Below, in pieces: positions 26,474 through 34,707 of a DNA stretch of 64,000 bases; the stretch's first letter is position 1; every line of letters starts with the position of its first letter. The notes under the pieces were generated by a model, which was not told the origin of the DNA, did not search any database, and was given only the letters and a program-made list of their open reading frames with translations. This DNA is from NVTR01 sp036479015. GTDB taxonomy: Bacteria > Pseudomonadota > Alphaproteobacteria > Rhodobacterales > Rhodobacteraceae. The stretch lies in assembly GCA_036479015.1 (NCBI GenBank), contig JAZGFB010000048.1:62001-126000 (forward strand), in the 5' to 3' direction. A program made the translations under genes and the position numbers.

Positions 26474-26737
26474 ATGGCAAATTCGCCCCAAGCCAAAAAA
26501 CGCGCGCGTCAAAATGACCGCCGCGCTGCAGTTAACAAAACGCGCCGAACGCGCATTCGGTCTTTCTTGCGCAAAGTCGAAGAAGCGATCGCATCAGGCA
26601 AAAAAGATGACGCAACCATCGCTCTTCGGGCAGCCCAGCCAGAATTGATGCGCGGCGTCACCAAAGGCCTGTTCCACAAAAAGACCGTCGCACGCAAAAT
26701 GTCGCGGTTGTCTTCCCGGGTTAAAGCCATCGCTTAA
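26474..26737 (+). CDS. rpsT: 30S ribosomal protein S20
   Basis: An 87-aa, strongly basic protein beginning MANSPQAKKRARQNDRRAAVNKTRRTR, the typical S20 start, and ending in HKKTVARKMSRLSSRVKAI. It binds 16S rRNA early in small-subunit assembly. The gene is alone and is followed by an intrinsic terminator 24 nt after its stop. An rpsT gene just upstream of dnaA is usual in alphaproteobacteria. Confidence 0.98.
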   Translation: MANSPQAKKRARQNDRRAAVNKTRRTRIRSFLRKVEEAIASGKKDDATIALRAAQPELMRGVTKGLFHKKTVARKMSRLSSRVKAIA

Positions 26738-26761
26738 ATTAAGATTTGGATATTTGATTTG

Positions 26762-26790
26762 AAAGGCGCGCCATTGGGCGCGCCTTTTTT
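26762..26790 (+). terminator. Intrinsic terminator of rpsT
   Basis: An 11-bp perfect stem (AAAGGCGCGCC / GGCGCGCCTTT) with a 4-nt loop, followed by a run of T. It is a textbook Rho-independent terminator. Confidence 0.95.
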
Positions 26791-26952
26791 GTTTCCGGTT
26801 CAGATATTTTTGCAACGATTAATATGTGATTCAGCAGCCTTAGAGGATTCGGTTTCACAAAGGTCTGAGTCAAGCACGAAGATCAGTTGCGTGGACCGCA
26901 TATGCCTTGCTAGCTTGACCATGCGATTCACATCGTCTTGGGGGACAATTGA

Positions 26953-27402
26953 TTGAGAACGGGGTCACATCCGCGCGTTGGGGAAGTACTGCCAGCCGAC
27001 GCTTGGAACATTCTGGAAACGGAAAAAGACGCCCGGCTGATTGATGTCAGGACGCAGGCAGAATGGAATTTTGTCGGCCTGCCTGATCTTTCGGAGCTGA
27101 ACCATACGATGCTTTGCGTTGAATGGGCCAGCTTTCCGGATATGTCCAAAAACCCGCACTTTGCGGATACGGTGATAGAAGCCCTGGGGGATGAGGCCCC
27201 CGGCAAGCTGCTGTTTCTGTGCCGCTCTGGGGTGCGCTCGTTACATGCAGCGCAGGCTGTTGCTGCCCGGTACCTTGAGATGGGTCAGGCAGTTGACTGC
27301 TTGAATGTAGCTGAGGGTTTTGAAGGCGATTTGAATGCGCATGGACGAAGGGGCATCCAGAACGGATGGAAACACCGGGGGTTGGCGTGGCGCCAATCCT
27401 GA
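26953..27402 (+). CDS. Rhodanese-like domain protein
   Basis: A 149-aa single rhodanese domain. The segment ARLIDVRTQAEWNFVGLPDL opens the fold and LFLCRSGVRSLHAA carries the active-site cysteine loop (CRSGVRS), so a persulfide-carrying activity is plausible. It starts with TTG; GGGGA lies 7 nt upstream and an in-frame TGA immediately precedes it, so no longer start is possible. It ends 17 nt before dnaA. A sulfurtransferase in front of dnaA occurs in Rhodobacterales; its substrate is unknown. Confidence 0.85.
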   Translation: MRTGSHPRVGEVLPADAWNILETEKDARLIDVRTQAEWNFVGLPDLSELNHTMLCVEWASFPDMSKNPHFADTVIEALGDEAPGKLLFLCRSGVRSLHAAQAVAARYLEMGQAVDCLNVAEGFEGDLNAHGRRGIQNGWKHRGLAWRQS

Positions 27403-27418
27403 CAGACAAGAAACGGGC

Positions 27419-28774
27419 ATGGGACAAATGACTAAAGATATCTGGGGACAAGTGCAGGATGCGTTGCAAAATACGGTGGGCAAAAACAATTATAAAAACT
27501 GGATCGAACCGCTTGAGTTTTCATGCATAAAGAACGGCATCGCCACATTTCACGTTCCGACCAATTTTATGGGCAACTGGGTGTCACGCAATTTTGGCGA
27601 TCAGATATTACAACAGCTGTCATCCAATGGTGCCAGCGTCTCTCGGGTTGAATTTAATGTTCCCCGCATAGCCAATCGCTCAGCGGTCCAACCAACGCCA
27701 GCCAAACCTGCCGCCCCCAAACGTCGCCACGACATGCCCGGTGCCCCGCTTGACCAGCGTTTTACCTTTGACAAATTTGTCGTCGGCAAACCAAACCAAC
27801 TTGCCCATGTCGCCGCCAGACGTGTCGCCGAGGGTGGCCCTGTTGGTTTCAATCCGCTGTTTCTTTATGGCGGCGTTGGGCTTGGCAAAACCCACCTGAT
27901 GCATGCCATCGCCTGGGAATTACAAAGCAAAAGCCCGGAAATGAATGTGGTTTATCTGTCTGCCGAACAGTTCATGTACCGCTTTGTTCAGTCGATTCGT
28001 GAAAACCAGATGATGGATTTCAAACAGATGTTCCGCTCGGTTGATGTGCTGATGGTGGATGACGTGCAATTCATTGCAGGCAAAGACAGCACCCAGGAAG
28101 AGTTTTTTCATACGTTCAATGCTCTGGTTGACCAAAACAAACAAATAATCATTTCGGCCGACCGGGCACCTGACGACATCAAAGGGCTGGAAGAACGTAT
28201 CAAGTCACGCCTGCAATGTGGTCTGGTGGTTGATTTGCACCCGACCGACTATGAGTTGCGTTTGGGCATTCTGCAAAACAAAGTTGAAATTTATCGCCAG
28301 CAATATCCGGGGCTGGCGATCAATGACGGCGTGCTCGAATTTTTAGCGCACCGCATTTCCACCAATGTCCGTGTGCTTGAGGGCGCGCTGATGCGGTTGT
28401 TTGCCTTTGCGTCGCTGGTGGGGCGTGAAATCACGCTGGAACTGGCCCAGGATTGCCTGGCCGACATCTTGCGCGCCACCAATCGTAAGGTGACCGTCGA
28501 GGAAATTCAGCGCAAAGTTTCGGAGCATTACAACATTCGCATGTCCGACATGATCGGCCCACGCCGGGTGCGTGTTATTGCGCGCCCGCGTCAGGTGGCG
28601 ATGTATCTGGCAAAGCAACTGACCAGCCGCAGCCTGCCCGATATTGGCCGGCGTTTTGGTGGCCGGGATCATACCACTGTCATGCATGGGGTGCGCCGGA
28701 TCGAGGACCTGAAAATCCACGACAGCCAAATAGCCGAAGACCTGGAACTTTTGCGCCGCGCGCTTGAGGCATAG
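27419..28774 (+). CDS. dnaA: Chromosomal replication initiator DnaA
   Basis: A 451-aa AAA+ initiator. Domain I contains VGKNNYKNWIEPLEF; domain III has Walker A GGVGLGKTHL and Walker B VLMVDDVQFIAGK; domain IV has the DNA-binding signature GRRFGGRDHTTVMHGVRRI. It melts oriC by binding TTATCCACA boxes. The start is at 27419 (MGQMTKDIWG) or three codons later (27428); neither has a strong ribosome site, and the frame reaching back to 27335 overlaps the rhodanese gene and lacks family similarity. dnaN follows after 144 nt. Confidence 0.97.
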   Translation: MGQMTKDIWGQVQDALQNTVGKNNYKNWIEPLEFSCIKNGIATFHVPTNFMGNWVSRNFGDQILQQLSSNGASVSRVEFNVPRIANRSAVQPTPAKPAAPKRRHDMPGAPLDQRFTFDKFVVGKPNQLAHVAARRVAEGGPVGFNPLFLYGGVGLGKTHLMHAIAWELQSKSPEMNVVYLSAEQFMYRFVQSIRENQMMDFKQMFRSVDVLMVDDVQFIAGKDSTQEEFFHTFNALVDQNKQIIISADRAPDDIKGLEERIKSRLQCGLVVDLHPTDYELRLGILQNKVEIYRQQYPGLAINDGVLEFLAHRISTNVRVLEGALMRLFAFASLVGREITLELAQDCLADILRATNRKVTVEEIQRKVSEHYNIRMSDMIGPRRVRVIARPRQVAMYLAKQLTSRSLPDIGRRFGGRDHTTVMHGVRRIEDLKIHDSQIAEDLELLRRALEA

Positions 28775-28918
28775 ACCACCAAAGCACGCAGTCGTTTTTA
28801 GCCCACACAACCCTTTGCCTTTACCCGGCAATTGAAATAATCCTTGAGCCGAGCGGGGAATGGGCTACATTCGCCGCCCCGGAGCATGAAAAGGCCCGGC
28901 ATATGAAAAGGGTAGGCT

Positions 28919-30037
28919 ATGAAGATCAGTATTGAACGCGGCACGTTGCTAAAGGCCCTGTCCCAGGCGCAGTCGGTGGTAGAGCGTCGCAATACCATCC
29001 CAATTCTGGCAAATGTTTTGATCGAAGCTGATGGTGCCGAAGCATCTTTTCGCGCCACTGATCTGGATATCGAAGTTGTCGATAAAATAGCGGCCGTTGT
29101 TGAACGGGCCGGTGCCACCACGGTATCAGCCGTCATGCTGCATGAAATTGTGCGCAAACTGCCCGACGGGGCGCTGGTTGCCCTGACGGATGACGGCAGT
29201 TCTGGCCGCCTGACGGTTGAGGCAGGGCGCTCAAACTTTTCGCTGGCCACTTTGCCGCGCGAAGATTTTCCGGTTATGACGTCCTCTGAATATGACACGA
29301 ATTTTGCGATTGCAGCACCGGTTTTACGCCGGCTGTTTGATAAGACCAAATTCGCAATTTCCACCGAGGAAACCCGCTATTACCTGAACGGCGTCTATAT
29401 GCATATTGCCACCGGCGAAAACGGCCCGGCCCTGCGCTGTGTGGCCACTGACGGGCACCGTTTGGCGCGGGTTGATGCGGCCCTTCCGGATGGCGCTGAT
29501 GGTATGGCCGGGGTCATTGTTCCGCGTAAAACCGTCGCTGAAATGCGTAAACTTTTGGATGATGACGACACCACAATCGCCGTGTCTGTTTCTGAAACCA
29601 AGGTGCGGTTTGCCACGCCACAGATCACCCTGACGTCAAAGGTTATTGACGGCACATTCCCGGATTACACCCGGGTTATACCCCAGGGCAACACCCGCCG
29701 CCTTGAGGTGGATGCCGCAGAATTTGCCAAGGCCGTGGACCGGGTGGCAACCGTGTCATCTGAACGCTCACGGGCTGTGAAGCTGTCACTGGAAGAAGAC
29801 CGTTTGACCCTATCGGTGAACGCCCCTGACAGCGGCGCTGCTGAAGAAGAACTGGCCGTGGCCTATAGCGATGAGCCGCTTGAAATTGGCTTTAACGCTA
29901 AATATTTGCTGGAAATTTCCAGTCAGGTGGATCGTGAAAATGCGGTGTTCATGTTCAATTCATCTGGGGATCCGACTTTAATGCGCGAAGGCGATGATGA
30001 CAGTGCGGTTTATGTTGTCATGCCGATGCGGGTCTAG
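28919..30037 (+). CDS. dnaN: DNA polymerase III beta sliding clamp
   Basis: A 372-aa protein of three clamp repeats that dimerises into a ring on DNA and holds the replicative polymerase. Landmarks are MKISIERGTLLKALSQAQ, RNTIPILANVLIEA, the central FPVMTSSEYDTNF and the C-terminal FNSSGDPTLMREGDDDSAVYVVMPMRV, with the family's VMPMR ending. AAAAGGG precedes the ATG. It lies between dnaA and recF in the classic order. Confidence 0.97.
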   Translation: MKISIERGTLLKALSQAQSVVERRNTIPILANVLIEADGAEASFRATDLDIEVVDKIAAVVERAGATTVSAVMLHEIVRKLPDGALVALTDDGSSGRLTVEAGRSNFSLATLPREDFPVMTSSEYDTNFAIAAPVLRRLFDKTKFAISTEETRYYLNGVYMHIATGENGPALRCVATDGHRLARVDAALPDGADGMAGVIVPRKTVAEMRKLLDDDDTTIAVSVSETKVRFATPQITLTSKVIDGTFPDYTRVIPQGNTRRLEVDAAEFAKAVDRVATVSSERSRAVKLSLEEDRLTLSVNAPDSGAAEEELAVAYSDEPLEIGFNAKYLLEISSQVDRENAVFMFNSSGDPTLMREGDDDSAVYVVMPMRV

Positions 30038-30056
30038 CGTTTGCAGCTAAGCTGGG

Positions 30057-30092
30057 GTGCCTCCGGCGGAGATATTTAGGAAAAGAAGAAGG
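30057..30092 (+). repeat. Intergenic repeat with GATATTT and AAAGAAGAAG core
   Basis: Lies in the 63-nt gap between dnaN and recF and matches the element at 13809 at nearly every position (GCCTCCGGCGG, GATATTT, GGAAAAGAAGAA). Confidence 0.8.
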
Positions 30093-30100
30093 GCCGGTGT

Positions 30101-31207
30101 ATGGGTGTGCTTGCGGTCACTGAACTGACGGTATCGCATTTTCGCTCGCATCAGCTGGCGCGGCTTGAATTTCAGGCTGGCCCGGTTGCCATCTATGGCC
30201 CCAATGGGGCCGGTAAAACCAATTTACTGGAAGCCATTTCACTGCTGTCGCCGGGGCGCGGTTTGCGCCGGGCCACGTTGGATGACATGGCGCGACGGCC
30301 GCAATCTTTGGGCTGGAAAATTCGCGCCGGGCTGACCAGTCTGCATCAAAGCCATGCCGTGGAAACCTGGGTTGAACCGGGCGGGCCGCGCCAGACCCGG
30401 ATTGATGATAAGGCAGCGACGCAAGTGGCGCTGGGCCGCATTGCACGTATTCTTTGGCTGGTGCCGTCCATGGACCGGCTGTGGACCGAGGGCGCAGACG
30501 GGCGGCGCCGGTTTGTAGACCGGATGACGCTTAGCTTTAAGCCCAGCCACGCCGAGGCGGTCCTGACATATGAAAAGGCCATGCGCGAACGCAACAGGCT
30601 GCTAAAAGATCAGGTGCGAGATGCGTCCTGGTACGGGGCACTTGAGGATCAGATGGCCACATCTGGTGCGGCGATACTGGCCAACCGCACCATGGCAATA
30701 TCACGGGTAACTGATGCCCAGAAAGACGCTAAAACCGCGTTTCCGCGTGCCGATTTAACGCTGTATGGCCCCGAAGGCGTGCCACTGGCCGATGGGCGCG
30801 ATGCGCTGGTCGCGGCATTTGAGCAAGGCCGGGCGCAAGATATGTATGCCGGGCGCACCCTAAGCGGGCCGCACCGGGCAGATTTGCGGGCGATCTATGC
30901 CGATAAGAACGTGGCCGCGCGCGACTGTTCCACCGGCGAACAAAAAGCATTGCTGATCTCGCTGATCCTGGCCAATGCGCGCGCCCTGGCAGATGACTTT
31001 GGCGCCCCACCGATCCTGTTGCTGGATGAGGTCGCCGCCCATCTGGACGCCACACGCCGCGCCGCCCTGTATGACGAAATTTGTGCCATTGGTGCCCAGG
31101 CGTTCATGACGGGCACCGGGGCGGAACTGTTTGAAGACCTTGGCACCCGGGCGCAGTACCTGCATGTGACCGAGGATGATAATACTTCAGTGGTGCAGCA
31201 GGCCTAA
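30101..31207 (+). CDS. recF: DNA replication and repair protein RecF
   Basis: A 368-aa SMC-like ATPase without a long coiled coil. Walker A is GPNGAGKT (residues 33-40), the signature region is CSTGEQKALLISLILANA, and Walker B is PPILLLDEVAAHLDA. RecF loads RecA at single-strand gaps with RecO and RecR. The 3' end overlaps the convergent S41 peptidase gene by 4 nt. In many genomes gyrB follows recF; here it does not. Confidence 0.95.
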   Translation: MGVLAVTELTVSHFRSHQLARLEFQAGPVAIYGPNGAGKTNLLEAISLLSPGRGLRRATLDDMARRPQSLGWKIRAGLTSLHQSHAVETWVEPGGPRQTRIDDKAATQVALGRIARILWLVPSMDRLWTEGADGRRRFVDRMTLSFKPSHAEAVLTYEKAMRERNRLLKDQVRDASWYGALEDQMATSGAAILANRTMAISRVTDAQKDAKTAFPRADLTLYGPEGVPLADGRDALVAAFEQGRAQDMYAGRTLSGPHRADLRAIYADKNVAARDCSTGEQKALLISLILANARALADDFGAPPILLLDEVAAHLDATRRAALYDEICAIGAQAFMTGTGAELFEDLGTRAQYLHVTEDDNTSVVQQA

Positions 31208-32547
31208 TTGCCCAGTATTGCTGCCGCTTCTTGCAGCAGGGTGTCTTTGCCGGCGTTAAAACCTTTTAGATCAAAGTCACGCGGCAGATCGGCTGGCAGG
31301 CCGGGGCCTTCAAAAACCTGCCCACCCGGTGTTGTGTAAATCTGATGCGAGAAACCGATTTCCCAGCCATTGGGCAGATTGCGCGACAGGATATCAGAAT
31401 GGGCCCCGGCGGTGTCCTGCCCCATGACCGTGACCTGGGGCAGTTCCCGCAGGGCCATGGTGAAAATCTCGGCGGCACTGGCAGAATAACCGCTGGTCAG
31501 CAGGATCACGGGCTGGTCAAGAAACACAGTGCCGTTGGGTTGGGTAAATTCAATGTGCGGCGGGGTAAACCCGTCCAGCGTTTGCGTGACTTTGCTAAAC
31601 GCCTGCACCGGGTGATCGGTAAACGCCCCGGCGTAAGCCAGCGAAATACTGTCATCCCCACCGGGGTTAAAGCGCACGTCTACAATGATACCTTGCGCAT
31701 CGCTTAGCGCAATTGCTGCGGTCTGGATCGCCGCCATGGCAACGCTGGCGCCCGTGCTGCCAAAACCAGTATTCGCCTCCATATGGGTCAGCCGGATGTA
31801 GCCAACCCCGCCATCCAGCCAGCCATAGGATAGCCCGGTCTCGTCAATACCAATCACCGCGTCGCCTAGATAGGTTTTGGCCACCACACGCACGTCATCC
31901 AGTGCATCACCCCAGGGCACGCCGGTTTCCGGGGAATGGCCGCGGCGGTTTTCACGATCAACAAAATAGACATGCCCGTCCTCTAGCCCGTGCACGAGAC
32001 CGCGAAAAATTTCAAACAATTCATCCGGTGTTGTGGTCGCTGTTACCTGTGGTCGAAATTCAGCATAGCGCGCATCCCAGTCTACACCATACAGATCAAA
32101 AAACGGATAATGCTCGGCGAATGCATTCCAAAACACCTCAAAATTCCATTCGGGGTCGTCCGCGTCATGCCCGGCACCTTGTTCACAAATCTCTGGCATA
32201 CCATCCAGCCGATCAGTGCCAATCGGGTTCACTGTGCTGGATTCATGGATCACCAGCGCGCCATCAACCGTTTCAAATTCAATGCCGCCAAGGGTTTTGA
32301 GCAGCCACAGATTGGCCGGGGCCAGTTGATACCGCTCGCAGCTTACCGGGGTAATTTCCCGCATATCAATGGTAAAGCGGCCAATATCGGCGACGATTCC
32401 ATAGCCTTGGGTGCGCCACTGACCCCGCAGGTCTGCCCCCGGCATGCCCCACACCCAAAAGCCAATAAATGCGAACAATAGACCACCAAACAGCACCAGT
32501 GCCCCCCGTAAAATCTTACCAAGTAAGGATGGTCTTGTGTGACCCAT
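31204..32547 (-). CDS. S41 family peptidase with N-terminal membrane anchor
   Basis: A 447-aa protein with one N-terminal helix (about residues 12-33, ILRGALVLFGGLLFAFIGFWVW) followed by a periplasmic tail-specific-protease/tricorn-core domain. The strand IIVDVRFNPGGDDSISL, then PVILLTSGYSASAAEIFTMAL with the nucleophile serine in SASAAE, are the S41 hallmarks. There is no clear PDZ domain. Such enzymes degrade or process secreted proteins. AAGGGG lies 9 nt before the ATG. Substrate unknown. It ends inside the last codons of recF on the other strand. Confidence 0.85.
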   Translation of the reverse strand: MGHTRPSLLGKILRGALVLFGGLLFAFIGFWVWGMPGADLRGQWRTQGYGIVADIGRFTIDMREITPVSCERYQLAPANLWLLKTLGGIEFETVDGALVIHESSTVNPIGTDRLDGMPEICEQGAGHDADDPEWNFEVFWNAFAEHYPFFDLYGVDWDARYAEFRPQVTATTTPDELFEIFRGLVHGLEDGHVYFVDRENRRGHSPETGVPWGDALDDVRVVAKTYLGDAVIGIDETGLSYGWLDGGVGYIRLTHMEANTGFGSTGASVAMAAIQTAAIALSDAQGIIVDVRFNPGGDDSISLAYAGAFTDHPVQAFSKVTQTLDGFTPPHIEFTQPNGTVFLDQPVILLTSGYSASAAEIFTMALRELPQVTVMGQDTAGAHSDILSRNLPNGWEIGFSHQIYTTPGGQVFEGPGLPADLPRDFDLKGFNAGKDTLLQEAAAILGN

Positions 32548-32728
32548 AATTGGGTGCCCCTTGCTTATGCTAATAATGGTAACATATCGTTTGGCCTGTT
32601 CCTTTCAAGGCCATGATCAAGGCCAAGGTGTTTAGCTGCCATTTGATACCAGTTCATGGTGGAGTGCTATTGCAGAGGTCTGTATACCCCCCTGGAAATG
32701 CAAATGATCCGTAGATAAGGAAATATTC

Positions 32729-33058
32729 ATGAAACGAATGGGCAGAGTTGTTAGCATCAGGCCAGAAGATATTCCGGAATATAAGCGGCTACATGCCGAT
32801 GTTTGGCCGGAAATTCTTGCGAGCCTCACTAAGTGCAATATCACGAATTATTCGCTTTTCCTGAGAGAGCCAGAAAATCTGTTGTTCTCTTATTGGGAAT
32901 ATGTTGGCGTCGACTTTGAAGCAGACCGCCTGATCATGTCTCAAAATGAAACGTTCAAAGAGTGGTTGAAAATTTGTGACCCCATGCAGGTGCCGCTTGA
33001 AAGCCGCGCTAAGGGCGAATGGTGGGCATCAATGGAAGAGGTTTTTTATATGAGCTAA
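32729..33058 (+). CDS. L-rhamnose/L-fucose mutarotase family protein
   Basis: A 109-aa RhaM-type protein that interconverts alpha and beta anomers of deoxy-sugars. The core pattern fits the family: YKRLHADVWPEI with the catalytic-type histidine, NYSLFLREPENLLFSYWEYVG, and a C-terminal WW-x-MEEVF. AAGGAA lies before the ATG. An L-fucose catabolic cluster lies 20 kb away (52.5-58.1 kb), so fucose is a likely substrate, but the families for rhamnose and fucose are hard to separate by eye. Neighbours here are not sugar genes. Confidence 0.85.
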   Translation: MKRMGRVVSIRPEDIPEYKRLHADVWPEILASLTKCNITNYSLFLREPENLLFSYWEYVGVDFEADRLIMSQNETFKEWLKICDPMQVPLESRAKGEWWASMEEVFYMS

Positions 33059-33214
33059 TGGCACCAGGCATGGCTGCCGCTATGCTGGCCGCGGTTTCTT
33101 TTTGCCGCGGTATCAGGCGGCAAGGTGCCAACAATTATTGGGGTGCTCGGCTTGGCTTTTTTTACAAGTCGAACCTGTTACACTATACCTGAAACGTCTT
33201 ACAGGAGCCCCGCT

Positions 33215-33640
33215 ATGACCCCGCAACGTGTCACCCTAATTACCCTTGGTGTTGCTGATCTGAACCGCAGTGAAAAATTCTATGCAGCGATGGGTTGGAA
33301 GCCGACAAAACGTGACGAAGCCATCATTTTTTATCAGATGAATGGGTTGGTTTTGGGCCTGTTTGGCCGTGCAGCGCTGGCCGATGATCAGGGTCGGCCC
33401 GGGGCTGAGTTGGGCACAGGTGCCATGACTCTGGCGCAGAATTTCGTGACCAATGAAGAGGTGGACGCCGCCTATGCCCTGGCGCTTACGGCGGGCGCGA
33501 CGCCGCTGAAAGCCCCCGAAAAAGTATTCTGGGGTGGGTATTCTGGCTATTATTCCGACCCAGATGGCCATGTCTGGGAGGTGGCGATGAACCCATTTTC
33601 GCCGCCAAATGCAGATGGTAGTATTACCATGACGCCATAG
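33215..33640 (+). CDS. VOC (glyoxalase/bleomycin-resistance fold) protein
   Basis: A 141-aa vicinal-oxygen-chelate protein with two beta-alpha-beta-beta-beta halves: VTLITLGVADLNRSEKFYAAMGW opens the first and GYSGYYSDPDGHVWEVAMNP closes the second. The ATG at 33215 is preceded by AGGAG at 33203, while the longer frame has no ribosome site. Family members include lyases, dioxygenases and antibiotic-binding proteins; only the glutamate near the C-terminus (WEVAMN) of the usual metal set is evident, so no reaction is assigned. Confidence 0.85.
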   Translation: MTPQRVTLITLGVADLNRSEKFYAAMGWKPTKRDEAIIFYQMNGLVLGLFGRAALADDQGRPGAELGTGAMTLAQNFVTNEEVDAAYALALTAGATPLKAPEKVFWGGYSGYYSDPDGHVWEVAMNPFSPPNADGSITMTP

Positions 33641-33718
33641 ACGTATTACCACGTTGTTGGCGATCAGGTCGGGAAAACCAGCGGCGACATAACACGTAAG
33701 AGCGTTCAGGCTTTTGGC

Positions 33719-34603
33719 TTACGGCAAACACGCCCGCTTTAATTCTTCAGCAAACAACCGCATCCGGCGGTTCAGTCGGCGATCTTCGGCGTGAACCAGA
33801 TATATTCCCAAAGCCGGAATGGTGATGCCAGGCAGTACTGATACAAGTTGACCAGCTGCCAGAGAACGGGACGCCACGAAATCAGGCAAACGGGCGATGC
33901 CAAGCCCACGCAGCGTCGCGTCCAAAAGAAACACACCGCTGTTTGAGTTCAAAAAGGGCTGAAACTCAAACGTTTGCGGTTTGCCTTTATCGGTGACGAA
34001 ATCCCACACGGCCCGGCGCGCCGTTCGAAAATGCAACAACGGATGCGTGCGCAATTCTTCCAAGGATTGGGGGTCGGTATTGTCCTGGATATACTTCGGG
34101 CTGGCTAACAGCTGGTGCTGAACCGTGCCGATCCGCACGCCAGAAACAGCGCCCTCAAGTTCGGGCGTAATGCGAATGGTAAAGTCATAATTTTCCCGCG
34201 CAAGATCGACGGCACGGTCGTCAAAATCAACGGCCAGCTGAATTTCGGGGTGGCGGGTTTTGAACTTGATCAACACATTGTTCAGAAAGGCGATCCCGAA
34301 ATCATGGGGTACAGATATATATAGCGGACCGGTTAGATCAGCTGATGTGTTGACGAAATCGTCTTCAATTTCGTCAACATCCGCCACGGCCCGGATCGCG
34401 CGCTGGTGCAGTTCTTGCCCAGTTTCAGTAACCTCCCAAACGCCGGGAACGCGATCAATCAGGCGTGTGCCATAGCGATCTTCCAGCAGGCCAAGCCGTC
34501 GACTTACGGCGGACTTGGCGATCCCCAACTTGTCCGCAGCTTTGGAAATGCTACCGCTTTCAACGACAAGGACGAATAACCGCAGGTCTTCGATTTGGCC
34601 CAT
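33719..34603 (-). CDS. LysR-type transcriptional regulator
   Basis: A 294-aa LTTR with an N-terminal winged helix (LRLFVLVVESGSISKAADKLGIAKSAVSRRLGLLEDRYGTRLIDR) and a C-terminal periplasmic-binding-like effector domain. The ATG at 34603 has GGAG 7 nt upstream; a TTG four codons earlier overlaps that site. It is divergent from the MBL-fold gene, and a perfect 10-bp inverted repeat lies in the shared promoter gap, the usual LysR arrangement. Likely targets are the MBL protein and the redox genes that follow. The ligand is unknown. Confidence 0.9.
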   Translation of the reverse strand: MGQIEDLRLFVLVVESGSISKAADKLGIAKSAVSRRLGLLEDRYGTRLIDRVPGVWEVTETGQELHQRAIRAVADVDEIEDDFVNTSADLTGPLYISVPHDFGIAFLNNVLIKFKTRHPEIQLAVDFDDRAVDLARENYDFTIRITPELEGAVSGVRIGTVQHQLLASPKYIQDNTDPQSLEELRTHPLLHFRTARRAVWDFVTDKGKPQTFEFQPFLNSNSGVFLLDATLRGLGIARLPDFVASRSLAAGQLVSVLPGITIPALGIYLVHAEDRRLNRRMRLFAEELKRACLP

Positions 34604-34631
34604 TTGGTTCTCCAATACAGAACGAATGCAT

Positions 34632-34661
34632 CTAATTTATGATCCTTGTTCCATAAATTAG
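34632..34661. promoter_or_regulatory. Perfect inverted repeat in the LysR-MBL promoter gap
   Basis: CTAATTTATG at 34632-34641 and CATAAATTAG at 34652-34661 are exact reverse complements with a 10-nt spacer. The position, 29 nt upstream of the LysR ATG and 46 nt before the MBL ATG, fits the recognition site of the divergent regulator. Confidence 0.7.
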
Positions 34662-34707
34662 AACGATATATTTGTCGAGTCCAATAAACCAGCAACAGGA
34701 GAACCCC

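Noticed and set aside
33059..33125. GCCGCGG...CCGCGGT hairpin after the mutarotase gene as a terminator
   Set aside because: The stem is short and its T-rich part is inside the loop, not after the stem; support is too weak.
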